64,000 nt of DNA from Stereocaulon alpinum (lineage: Eukaryota > Ascomycota > Lecanoromycetes > Lecanorales > Stereocaulaceae). Of this stretch, positions 1 through 10,317 are shown one piece after another; position 1 is the stretch's first letter; the number at the start of each line of letters is the position of its first letter. Under the pieces are notes generated by a model that was not told the origin of the DNA, did not search any database, and was given only the letters and a program-made list of their open reading frames with translations. Made by a program: the position numbers and the translations under genes. Where the stretch lies: contig JAEUBA010000010.1 in assembly GCA_018257865.1 (NCBI GenBank), positions 434,001-498,000 of the forward strand, read 5' to 3'.

Positions 1-1
1 C

Positions 2-1277
2 TCCCTCGTCATCTGTGGGCTTCTCACCGCCGTTGTTGTAATGATTGTTGCAAAGACAGTGGTTGGTGACGGCAGAAAGAGTACTAAGGACGGCGGGTTG
101 GAAGATGGCAAGGTAAAGCTCAAGTCAAAGAAGTCAAGGACTGGGAATCGGTCACCACGGGAGAAGTCGAATGGGTTGCTAGACCAAAAGAGCGAGATTG
201 ACCTGGACAACGACTCGTCTTCCGACGAAGAATTCGTGGAGGACATCACTGGCTGGAAGCTTCTTCATGGCGACGTTTTCCGCGCCCCAGCATACGCTGG
301 CTTCCTTGCTCCCCTTATTGGCTCGGGCACTCAGCTTGTCTTCATGGCCACTGGCTTGCTTACCCTCAGCGCACTCGGCGTACTCAATCCCAGCTTCCGT
401 GGTGGCTTCGTTAGTGTGGGCATGGGCCTCTTTGTCTTTGCTGGCATATTCTCTGGCTACTTCTCCGGACGCATTTACAAGACCTTCAATGGAAAAGACT
501 GGCGGAGGAATACCCTCATGACTGCTCTGCTCTTCCCAGGCCTCCTCTTCTCCACAATCTTCATTCTCAATCTGTTCGTCTGGGCCCAAGCGTCAAGCAC
601 CGCGATCCCTTTTGGTACGCTTCTTGGTCTTGTTGCTCTCTGGCTCTTGATCCAATTACCTCTCGTCTACTGTGGTAGCTGGTTTGGGTTCCACCATAGC
701 AGTCCCTACGAACATCCCACGAAAACAAATAGCATACCTCGTCAGATCCCTGAACAGCCTTGGTACATGAAGAGGATATACACTATACTACTCGCAGGTC
801 TCATCCCCTTCGCCGTCATCTTCATCGAGCTCCTCTTCGTCTTCAGAAGTATATGGCAGGACAAGAGCGGGTATTACTACGTCTTCGGCTTCCTGAGCGT
901 CGTCAGCTTGGTCTGCATAGTCACTATCATCGAAGTAACAATCGTGGCGACATACTTACAGCTGTGCGCTGAAAACTACAATTGGTGGTGGCAATCCGTC
1001 TTCATCGGCTCCGGCTCTGCAGTCTGGATCTTTCTCTACTGCGTCTGGTTCTACTGGACGAAACTACATATACAAGGCTTCATCTCGGGCATGCTGTTTT
1101 TCAGCTACAGCTTGCTGGCATGTGCGGTCTATGGACTTTTGACTGGGACGGTGGGCTTTTTGACGGCTTATGCTTTTGTGAGAAGGATCTATGGGTATGT
1201 CCAGACTCTGCTACCATCCTCACTGTTTCTCGGATCGAAAAGCTAACGATAACTGTAGGGCTATTAAAGCTGATTGA
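2..1277 (+). CDS. Transmembrane 9 superfamily (EMP70/TMN) protein, 3' part
   Basis: TM9SF proteins are polytopic membrane proteins of Golgi and endosomes involved in membrane-protein sorting and adhesion. The reading frame is open from the first bases of the window, so the 5' end, including the lumenal N-terminal domain, lies outside. Visible are an acidic cytosolic stretch, the family motif GWKLLHGDVFRAP followed by GSGTQLVFM, and at least eight hydrophobic segments. The unspliced frame would end at 1246, but a donor at 1195 (GTATGT) and an acceptor at 1258 (CTGTAG, with CTAAC upstream) restore the canonical TM9 tail RRIYGAIKAD and a stop at 1275-1277. Exons are 2-1194 and 1259-1277. It converges on the ceramide synthase about 3 kb away. 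The family call is firm; which paralogue it is cannot be decided from the C-terminal part. Confidence 0.93.
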
Positions 1278-1632
1278 TCAATGTCTCTTCATGAAGGGCG
1301 TTTGAACTTTTAGGCGTTGTTAGATCGTTTTAGGGCATTTTATCGGCGCAGCTATGGGCCTGTTGAACCACGGTGTGACAGGCGCAACGACAGCTTTGCT
1401 TATGCTGAGCTTTCAACGCTCCACATGAAGACCAGAATACTCTAATACCTCTCAAAAGCCATCTAAGTAAATTCCCTCTGCCGGCGGGCCTCATTATGCA
1501 ATGCAATGTTTCAAAGCGCCCTCGGTGAACGAGACTTACTGCTGTGCTAGGTGAACCACCCAATGACTTGGCTAACGGTGACTGTTCCGTGCCCTTGTAA
1601 TGTCTAGGTGCTAGCTACTATAAAGATTTGAA
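1278..1632. other. Intergenic stretch without recognised gene
   Basis: This is the 3' flank of the TM9SF gene. I see no coding sequence with family resemblance, no tRNA and no clear repeat. It leads directly into the GATGGGA-type repeat array. Confidence 0.5.
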
Positions 1633-2060
1633 ATGCCATGGGATCAACGGCCTATGCTGTTCATGGAGAACTCCACCAGATGGGAAACAGTCATGGAAAT
1701 GTCTGATGCGATTCGGGAATGCATTTTACTGATGGACTTTATACGATGGGATTCTATTACATTGATTTCCCATGACTTCTTCATGATGGGATTTCTTTAC
1801 GTTGAATTCCCATTGGATGTTTTACTTCTAAGATGGGATTTCTTTACGTTGAATTTCCATGACTTCTTTTATGATGGGTATTTCTCACAAAAGGAATCCA
1901 TGGTAGCCCTTGTACGATGGGATTCCTTTTCTCGGATCGCCATATTCTCTTACACTATGGGATTCCCTCTCGTGAAATTCCCATGTCGAGTTTTCTGTGA
2001 TGGGAAACGGGGAGTGATTGATGGGATTTTCGTACGTACCGTAGGTGAAGTTGATGGCGG
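1633..2060. repeat. Degenerate GATGGGATTT...TTCCCATG satellite, left array
   Basis: This stretch is built from diverged units of about 40-60 bp that start with GATGGGATT and carry TTCCCAT some 25-30 bp later, often after a TTTACGTTGAA core. The two clearest adjacent units start near 1787 and 1834 (47 and 41 bp). Each unit contains a short inverted pair (ATGGGA / TCCCAT), so it could fold into small hairpins. A long open frame runs through the array but its product is repetitive and resembles no family, so I do not call it a gene. The same repeat returns at about 3030-3335, on the other side of a decayed gene. Confidence 0.7.
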
Positions 2061-2079
2061 CCTTAAGTCACTTCTTCTT

Positions 2080-2141
2080 TTTCACTCAACCTTCAACGTA
2101 CCTTGCTCTCTTTCACTCAACCTTTAACGTACCTTCCTCTC
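2080..2141. repeat. Two adjacent 31-bp direct repeats
   Basis: Copy 1 is 2080-2110 and copy 2 is 2111-2141. Both begin TTTCACTCAACCTT, continue AACGTACCTT and end CTCTC, and they differ at two positions. They lie between the left satellite array and the decayed gene that begins at 2295. Confidence 0.85.
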
Positions 2142-2294
2142 TTATCACCTGAAGAAGTCTACATCGACAGTAAATAGTAAGTCTCCTATCGTTACGCATA
2201 CATAGCCTATCTAGTTTGTAAACTAACTCCCCCTCCAAAGGGCTATATATTGTTAGAGAAGTCTCCTAAATCCTTCATAACATCAGCCGAAGCT

Positions 2295-2851
2295 ATGTCG
2301 CCTTTAAAAAGAAAGGCCCATTTCCGTCGCCTCAGCTCTGAGTCAATGAAGAAGTTTCGACTCGATCCTACGCCGGAACCAGCAGACTCGACTATCGCAT
2401 TATACCTTAAATAAATATAAGCCCTTTATTTTTAGGCGTTGAAACCCGGAATTAAATTACTTGAAGCTGAGCTTAGTAGGGTGCAGGGGGAGCTTATTAA
2501 TATGCTGGAGGACAGACTTAGTATGCTGATTGCCAACGCTCTAATCGATCTCGCGAGAAAGGTTGCAAAGACCTATAAGTCGGAGCTCAATAACGATCAA
2601 TCAACGACGAGACTCCAATAATTTGCCGCCAACGTAACCAATACTCAGCTGGAGAATATGAAAATTCCAAGAAAATTCTGGGGCGTACTTCGAAAGCTCG
2701 ATAAGGTACCTAGGTCCATTTTCTTCTCTATTCTCTGCTAAGTTAATCTCAGGTTATCACGCCTCGGAATCAGCAAGCTCATGAGACAAGTAAAGAGTTT
2801 ACTCAAGTGATTTCTAGGAAGCATTTCAAGGAGAGTTTTGTATTCGAATAA
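2295..2851 (+). pseudogene. Decayed small gene inside the satellite region, function unknown
   Basis: The pieces read as one gene. An ATG at 2295 opens a basic stretch (MSPLKRKAHFRRLSSESMKK). After an AG acceptor at 2434-2435, the frame from 2436 encodes a helix-rich segment with GIKLLEAELSRVQGELI. An in-frame TAA at 2619-2621 interrupts it, and the same frame then continues as sensible coding (NTQLENMKIPRKFWGVLRK). A good intron (2706-2752, GTACCT...CTCAG with a branch-like GCTAAG) joins to a final exon ending with TAA at 2849-2851. Phases agree at both joins. The first intron lacks a GT donor; only a GC at 2397 fits the phase, which would give a 39-bp intron. The TAA is one C-to-T step from CAA. 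I do not recognise the family; an element-encoded gene is possible. Confidence 0.5.
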
Positions 2852-3029
2852 TGGAAAGATATCTTTCCACTGGTCTATGGGGAATCGGTCGAGGTCCTTG
2901 CCGCTCAGAAGGAAGAGGGCGACAGCATGTTACTTGGCATGTTGTAGAAGGAGAATACACAGTATCCGAAGAAGCCGTTTTCGGCCCTTTGAACACTAGA
3001 GCATAGATTATTCCCGTCAAATCTCCATA
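2852..3029. other. Spacer between the decayed gene and the right satellite array
   Basis: A short stretch in which I see no gene and no clear repeat. Confidence 0.4.
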
Positions 3030-3335
3030 CTTGCTTTTATGATGGGGATTTTTCTACATTGGGTTTCCATGGCAAATCATGATGATGGATGATGGGATTC
3101 AATGACGGTATTTTCTTTCACTACATTCCCATGTTTTTCTTTGTTTACACAGAAGAAATCCCATGGTAGCCCCTCAACCATGGCATTTTCGTACTTTGGG
3201 ATTCCCATCTCAATTCTTCCATGACGAGGGATTGAATTTACTTGATGGCATTTTCTCATGCTTGGATTCCCATAGTAACTCATGATGATGGGATACGGAA
3301 TCTGTTGATGGGATGGTCTGGTCTGATGCGCTTTC
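3030..3335. repeat. Degenerate GATGGGA-type satellite, right array
   Basis: This is the same repeat family as at 1633-2060 and lies in the same orientation: GATGGGATT blocks followed by TTCCCATG, with a shared ATCCCATGGTAGCCC / ATCCATGGTAGCCC core (here near 3158, in the left array near 1897). The two arrays bracket about 1 kb that includes the decayed gene, an arrangement expected of an inserted unit or of an array interrupted by an insertion. Confidence 0.65.
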
Positions 3336-3490
3336 CTTACAAGCAATACCATGAAAGGATTTGCCCTAAGTTAATGGAGCTGTTTGCTGTGCGTATCCTC
3401 TTTTAAGGATTGCCATGACTATGCACTTTCTGATCGACTACCTTTCTCTCTTACAGTACTCACCTATATGCGTATTCTACATAGACTTCA

Positions 3491-3491
<1 letters not shown>

Positions 3492-3535
<44 letters not shown>
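3492..3535. repeat. 44-base C homopolymer
   Basis: The plus strand shows 44 uninterrupted C residues. On the minus strand this is a G44 run able to form G-quadruplexes, and the C strand could form an i-motif. Its exact length is likely to be unreliable in any assembly. Open frames through it encode only polyproline or polyglycine and are not called. Confidence 0.95.
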
Positions 3536-4281
3536 ATACTCGTCTTCCTCATACAGGCTTCACCAATGAAACATCCCCAGCCTATCCTCATACGTTTCTT
3601 CCGGTTCCCTAAGCCCTTCAACTTCTTCTCTTAAAGTCACAACATAAAGCCCCGTCCGCAACACTACACACTTTCGAACAGCACCTCCTTCTACTCAAAA
3701 AGAGCCCAAAATGGCTTCTCTGCTTGAGCGTTAGAGTAGAGGAGAAGCGTGCGCGTGAGGGTGATGGTGACTATTTGATGGGTGTGATTAGGTTGGGGGA
3801 CTTCTTTTGGGGGGAATTTTGGGAGGGGGTGGGGAGGGTTAGTGATGGTGTAGGGGGATAGGGGTGAGACGGTTGTTAGGCTGGGATGGGGCGTGTGGGT
3901 GAGGTGTGGGGGTGGGGTAGGTTGGTTCGTGTGGTCGGACATACGATGCTTGAGCGGTCCCAGTGTGTTCTTCTTGGGGGAAGGTGAGTGGAGCCGTGCT
4001 GGGTGAGATGGTGTAGAGTGTGGGAAGGAAGGAGACACTCAGAGATGTAGAGAATGTGCCAGGCTTAGGCGACTATGGCATGAATTTCAGTCTTTCGTGT
4101 TCAACATCGCTACCACAACCTGGTCATTATATCTCCAGGACTTCATTCATAGCTAAGACCGAAGTCTACATTGTAGATGGTATCACAGCTTCTGATCAAC
4201 AGCAATTAACTTTTTCCAGACTCCTGCTCGGCCCATCATGATCTATACCAGCAAGGGGAAACCAGAGAGTGTCATCTCGTC
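3536..4281. other. Intergenic stretch with G-run-rich tract
   Basis: From about 3763 to 3935 the plus strand carries many runs of three to six G, which could form G-quadruplexes. A 115-codon minus-strand frame here is low-complexity Pro/Thr/His and is not believable as a gene. No RNA gene was recognised. The right end is the 3' flank of the ceramide synthase. Confidence 0.5.
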
Positions 4282-5954
4282 TTAACCATTGCATCCCACA
4301 CGCCCAATCAACGCCTTTCGATCTCTTGAACCGGGAACCCTGATTAGACCTGTGCCTTGGAAAAGTCCTGTCTGGCGAGTAGGGGGTTCGCTGCCAGTGC
4401 TCTTTGCTTTGGCGGAGGAGGATGAGATGGCTTTACCGTTTGAGTGACCGTTTGTGTAGATGTCCTCATGTTTCTCCTCAACTTCTTCCTCCTCCTCGTC
4501 ATCTTCATCCTCGTCTCCGCTGCGGGTATCATTCGCGCTTTCTCCCTTCAGAACACACAATGCTACTTTGAGTATCATGGTAAACCATACTATACTTAGT
4601 ATTTGCAGCATGAATAACAGGCCGAGGAACACCCATTTGATGCTGCGATCAAGGCATATGGTACCTTTTTGGTCAAAGAAGGGTTCCATGTACCTCAAGC
4701 GTCCTAGTCTGTCAGGGTCGGTTTCGACCTCTTGCGTAGCACCTGAGTAACAGGCGAAGGGCATCACACGGGGGACGTCACGGGCAATAGAGTAGCAGAG
4801 CCAATTGTAGACACCGTGCCGGGCGACGAGCCATGTAGTGAGGAAGATAGCAAACATGGTGTTGCAGGCCGCTTCACAGTGGAGGTATTTGAGCATTTTT
4901 GCCAGCTAGTTGGAAATCAGTAAGATTTTCTTCTCGAGTCGCTGACATCGTCAGCTTCACGGGACGTATGTCTTGCTCACTTACTGGTAGCAAAAAGTCG
5001 ACGACATCCATGATGACCAGCACCACATGCCCGACCTTCGTCCAGCGATAGGTATACGCAACGTACATTAAGAAGCTTGTCACGATGTGGTGGGTGAACA
5101 TCTGCGAATAATCCTTTCGCCGTTTCTCCAAATTAATGGCAAGAAGTTGTTGGAGCCAAAACGCCAATTGGACGAGGTAGTACCACTTCAGCTCTCCGGA
5201 TATCTGACGCGAAGGCCATGTGGACCAGAGTTCTTCGAAGTTGAGCCAGTAGGAGGAGTGCATGAGGAGGTGCTGTTACTCAGATCGTTAGCAACAATGG
5301 ACAGTACGACAGAGTCTTCGCTTTTCGTACCATTCCTAGGGCGAACGATGTTCCATAATAGATAAGTAGAAACCCCTGTTCCGCAAAACGCATTCGTTCT
5401 TTATGTGCCATAAGATGAAGCCATGTAACGAGTTGATAGACGCCCTCAATTATGGTAGCCCTTATGGCGGTCATCAAGACCAGCCAACCCAGGACGAAAA
5501 GTGCATCTTCCGATCCCTGGAGGTACTCCCCGTTGCCATTGGGATAGGATAGCTCGAACAATGGTCGTGTAAAGCGTCTCGCGTAGGGAATTGAAATGTG
5601 TGTAGACAACACAGCAAGTATAAGGGACCATGAGACGACTGCAAAGCTGTCAGAAGGCCCTTTTAAATGATTGGAGGGCTTGATAGACCTATCTGTTTTC
5701 GAGTAGTCCAATTCGCAAAAAGATGCTGATGCCGCACGGCCATGGCTCGTAGGCCTCGAGTCTTGTGCTAGAGTTAACGACAGTACAGTCCTACTCAGAG
5801 GACTAGTCCAATGGCTCACGATGGAGTGCCTTAAGGACGAGGAGTGATTGCGAAGTTCTAGAAGAGTGGTAGATACTTTCGGAACTAGTCCACTTAAGCG
5901 AACCCTAAGTGCACGGACCAGGTCACTCCCAGGTGGGTCAAACGTTTGTGACAC
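4282..5954 (-). CDS. LAG1: Ceramide synthase (LAG1/LAC1 type, TLC domain)
   Basis: This ER enzyme N-acylates sphingoid bases with fatty acyl-CoA. Exons on the minus strand are 5954-5331, 5272-4985 and 4905-4282; the introns of 58 and 79 bp are phase 0 with GTACGA..CAG and GTAAGT..TAG ends. Joining gives FALGM-HLLMHSSYWLN and DFLLP-LAKMLKYLHCE. The Lag motif is intact: the His pair in FTHHIVTSFLMYVAY and the Asp pair in MDVVDFLLP. Several transmembrane segments and an acidic, Ser-rich C-terminal tail (DEDEDDEEEEEVEEKHED) are also present. The 5' end is unresolved. The frame is open back to 5954, where it begins with GTG, and it holds no ATG before the TLC domain; an upstream in-frame stop lies just beyond. 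A further small 5' exon is likely. Length as modelled is about 511 residues. Confidence 0.88.
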
Positions 5955-6911
5955 TTCTATTGTTAGCTACCGCTACCACGCTTAATGTCTTCTTTCACCA
6001 CCTTAAAGACTTGGATCCATGGTGGGAAAGCTACGTTCCGGTGTTCATGTACCGGATTCAGGGGTACATGCAGCAATCCAGATTCTTTTCTCTCTTCCAA
6101 TATTCGTCTTGGCACACACGTTCCAAGCGGCTCCTTAGCGTGGAGACAGCATGTTCCCGCGGGTTGTTATACGTTCACCGCCAGAACCCCTGAAACGGTC
6201 ACCAATCTTGAACGACTTATAGAGAGAGAAGATGCAATGGCAGGGATCGATTTCGCCTGAGACGAATAAGTCAGGGGCCTTCGACACTAGAACCTTCAAC
6301 CATTTCCTATTCCATCTTGGACCAATTAGACTTGATGTATAACCACCGAGGTCACTGTTTAACTGATCGCCGTCTTTCCGAACGTATGTCCTATCCTTTC
6401 AAACTGTTGTAGGGCGAGGTTCACGAACTTTCCTGCTCGATCGGCCTTGAATGCTTCGACGAACAAGTCGATGCCAAATGGCCATTCATATGTGAGTCTT
6501 TCTGGAGCCTGACGTTGGTGGCTGGCGATGAGTGCTGCCTACCTCAGGACAACGAGCAATTACACCATTACTCAAACGGGAGACGACAACACGCACATGG
6601 AATGAGGAAATCCGTCCTTGTACCGTTGTTGAAAAGGTCAATATAGGAAACGTTGGCAGTACAAGGATTCCTCATAATATTACTCGGCGCCACCCTCTGT
6701 GATAGAATACTCGGTTCTAATGGTATGTTATGTGTAATGACAGAATTATGAGTGAACGCATGTCGCAAATTACGGTACATTAAGAGAGTGTCACACGCTG
6801 TAACTCAAGACAAAAATTACGTAAATCAAAGCCAAAAGAATGGACAAGAAGCCTTCCAAGCTTTCCCAACTTCAAATATACAGGATATTTCCAATATCCC
6901 AATGCCAGTGT
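5955..6911. other. Intergenic, probably holding the 5' end of the ceramide synthase
   Basis: Nothing with family resemblance is visible. The proximal part should contain the missing first coding exon or 5' UTR of the ceramide synthase; I could not find an ATG exon with a phase-compatible donor. The distal part is the 3' flank of the carboxylesterase. Confidence 0.4.
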
Positions 6912-8866
6912 TCAGTGCTTCAGCTCAACCTCCGGTAAGCTTTCGACGTCTTGAACCACAAGTGAAGACTCCTGCTGATGTTTCCCCACAATGTCCATGA
7001 TCTCGCCTGCGATATGGTTCCAGAATTCGCACGATGTTGCCGTATTGTTAGGGTCTTGGCCTAGGATCTGGAATGGGGGACCAGTATCAGGATAATATGG
7101 CTGCATCACGTTCATGACGTGGTCATAATTGTCGGCCGTGGTGGTCGTTGCTACAGGCCAGTTTACCTGTTCCGCGCCTCCTTGTGCGCCTTTGTTTGGA
7201 TCGCCATAGATGGCGTGAGACTTGAGGTACGACTGATACTCAGGCGCAAACGTCTTCCGTATGTATGGCCCAATTATCTGAGCTTCCGCCCAGGGGACAT
7301 TAGCGCATTTATTCAGAAGATCAGCGACATTCAGATCATTGTTGCAGAAAGTCGGTAGGAGATCGCTGGCGTGTACGGCCGCATCATATTTAGCGAGGAA
7401 GTGGTAGTTCATCATCCATATTGGAATCTTGCTGCTGTACGCGTCAAAGAGCTGGCGCGTATTGCAAGTGAACGCAGCGTCGCGGATGAGTATACCAACT
7501 CGATTCAGCTGGTCATTGAATTTTGTGCTGGCGTATGTAGTGTTAATCTCGTCTCTTACACTGGCAAGCTCATCCCCAGGCATGAAAACTGTAAGGAAGG
7601 CATCGAAATTGGCTGCAGTCGGGTTTTCCCTGATGGGGTACGGTATGAAGCTACCGTTGTATTTCACTTCATCGGATACGTGCGAGATGATCATTGATGT
7701 AATGTTGGTCCAGTATTTGCCTATTACCGATCAACAAAGTGAATCTACTTGGGTATGGGCAACCGACCAGTCTTGAATGCGACAGCTGGGAGTGTGTTGA
7801 GCAGCTGCCCATCAAGCGAGGGACCTACTGGAAACACCCCTGAGCAAGCAGTAGTGGTTTGGAACAGCTTCTGATTGGCGTCACTCAATCTGGTCTCATT
7901 GGCCGACTGCAGGCAATCGATGTCTCCGTTTTGGCAACCTGCAAAACCAGCAAACGTTGTGTAAGTGTCGTTGAGCGAACCTGTCCGGTTCCATTGCCAC
8001 TGAAAAGCTGGACTTTGAAGAACAGCTTTCGAGAAGAGCGGATCCTGTTCCCCATCCTTAGAGACTAGGTGGTGGAGGACAGAACTAGCACCGGCGGATT
8101 CGCCCCATGCACTGACTGCCTTTGGATCTCCGTTGACTTTCCCAATATTGTTCTGGACAAATTTCAAGATCATGCGTTGGTCATACAATCCAGCATTGGG
8201 AAGAGCTTCCTTCTCCATGTAAGAACCAGCTAACCAACCAAAGGCACCGAGTCGATAATTTCCTGCAACGAAGATGAGTGGATCAGGGGTTGCGGTGAGA
8301 AGCCCTTTGCCACTGTACATTGGGATCTTTGAAATGTCGAATTGGTGTTTGGAGCCAAAGACATAAGCGCCACCGTAGAACCAAACGACAACGGGAACTT
8401 GGCTGCTACCATTGAGGACCGAAAGGGGAACATATATATCCAGGAATAGACAATCTTCCACCAGGGGTCCGACAGGATCTTTGGGGCACTTGGAATTCAC
8501 GAGGAAAAGATCACCGCTTGGAGTACAAGGCTTTTGAACATTAACCTGAACACAGCTGACAGGGCTCGATGGAGCTGGAGGGTCCGTTGCTACCGGTGTT
8601 TGAGGCGCTTGAAATCTCAGCTCTCCAGTGGGTGGTCGGGCGAACCGGACATTGGAGAAGGTGCATAGCTGAAGACGTCTTTACGTGAGCGGATGTCTTG
8701 AAATTATTGATTACCCGCTGCAGCTTACTTGTCTCTTGCTATCATAAGTGGCCGAGTATGAGCCCCAGTCAAGCACCAATTCCTTGCATTGAGCATTGAT
8801 GACTCGAGGCAGGAAAACCAACAAGAGGGTGAGAGTCAACATGTTGGAATGACGCTGCAATAGCAT
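6912..8866 (-). CDS. Secreted type-B carboxylesterase/lipase
   Basis: An alpha/beta-hydrolase of the carboxylesterase type B family, expected to hydrolyse ester bonds outside the cell. Exons are 8866-8729, 8668-7768 and 7720-6912, with introns of 60 and 47 bp; total 1848 nt, 615 residues. The N-terminus has a signal peptide (LTLTLLLVFLPRVINA). Joining exons 1 and 2 gives SNVRFARPPTGELRF. Family landmarks are EDCLFLDIYVP, the oxyanion region WFYGGAY and the nucleophile elbow GESAGASS (Ser). N-glycosylation sites such as NRT and NDT are present. The second intron uses a weak donor (GTCGGT at 7767) but is the only phase-consistent join and gives FKTG-KYWTNITS. An alternative start lies at Met-9 (8842). 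It is divergent from the desaturase across 1.45 kb. Substrate unknown. Confidence 0.9.
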
Positions 8867-10317
8867 TACCAAATGTAATCTCTAATAATCGTGATCTTTG
8901 CAAGGGTACTGGAAGGAGAATCTTGATGTATGATTAAGAATGGGCTAACAGTGGTAGGAGATTCACATCTCTACACGAGTGAACCACGAAGATTATGTAT
9001 GAGCACCAGGTACTTGCTTTTCAGCTGGCCTCCACCAAGCCATCGTTGTACGGGAAGGGCGAGCCGATGTCGACGGCACAAGTTCTGTTACATCACCCAC
9101 TTTGGCTTGAACTCGGTAGAATGTGGCTGGCTGAAGGGGCGATTGTCAACCCCGCTTGATCTGTTAGTCTGATTGACGTCGGTGTTCATACATACTGGCG
9201 GATGCATAGTCAGCTGTATTTACAAAATTCAAGACTTTACATCAATGTGATCGTGTAGCTCAGAGAACTTCGAAGACGCAAATTCTTAGAGAGGTTGCTA
9301 AACATGACCATCTACAACAGATACATCCGAATGTGAGGATGTCGATGAGTTTTTCGTCAAATCCGGAACTAGTGGAACGCTCAGCCAGCCACAGTCATCA
9401 CCAGCATGAGACCAGTTCTAGCAGAGATCCTGTCATTCGTGCAGCACTATCCGCCTCATAATCACATCCTTCTCAGGTAGTCATTGGTGTGACGATCTTC
9501 ACCTTGTTCACCACGGGATGGTGTGATGGAAGTGTTTCGTTGGGCCGTCCTCACATCAAGTGTTTGGAGCGGAAGAGCCACGCGGCGCAGTAAAATTTGT
9601 TACTACCAAATACAGCAACTTCAATATCTTAGCTTGCTCTAGCTCGCCTGTCAATCCCAAAAGAAGTCAAGCAGCCCACCTTTGGGCATTTGGACTGTAC
9701 AAATAGCCGTGGTACCATCGACCAATATTTGACCGGTATTATTAGATAGCCAAGACTATCCATCTAGAACCTTCCGGCTCTGGCATCGTTCTCTATCTGA
9801 AAGCTTGTCCACTGTAAAGAGCTGTCACGATAGGTCTCAATAGCTGAAAGCACGTGAGGTATAAGTGGTAAAGTAACATGCGTATTTGGGTTCATTCAAA
9901 GGGTTATGAAACCCTGCCGACGACCCCAAAACATTTACTGGCTTGGCGTGGCTTAGCACTAAGCGCGTAACCGCGACTGAGGAAGTATGCCTAAGAATTA
10001 TATGGATGCTGTCCTTTACACCACAATGCTCCGATGGCCGGTTCGAAGCAATTATCTCTTTCGCCAAGATGAAGATAGGCTAATGACAAGCCTTGAGAGT
10101 CCCGCAAACACTGGATTTGAGTGGCGTGGTCCTATGTAATAGGGATAATACAAATGCAGTAGAGTCTCGAAAGAATTTTCATAGTGTTCCTGGTCATCTG
10201 TCGGAGCCACTGCAATTCAATTCTCAACAATTGGTAATGTTAGCTTTCCATACCAATTCCTATGCAAGACGTTGTGCTAACGCCTCGTTCTAGAATTCAC
10301 GAGAATCTGCATTAATC
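8867..10317. other. Divergent intergenic region of 1.45 kb
   Basis: It lies between the secreted carboxylesterase and the desaturase and must hold both promoters. I found no protein gene, tRNA or obvious repeat. Short open frames here (for example 9837-10067 minus) show no family motifs. Confidence 0.5.

Noticed and set aside
1633..2127. 164-codon plus-strand open frame
   Set aside because: It runs through the degenerate GATGGGA satellite; the product is repetitive and unlike any family.
3384..3612. Polyproline open frames
   Set aside because: They exist only because of the C homopolymer.
3691..4038. 115-codon minus-strand frame
   Set aside because: Low-complexity Pro/Thr/His composition from the G-run tract; no splice sites or homology signal.
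9837..10067. Possible small gene upstream of the desaturase
   Set aside because: No motif, no splice support and random-like composition.
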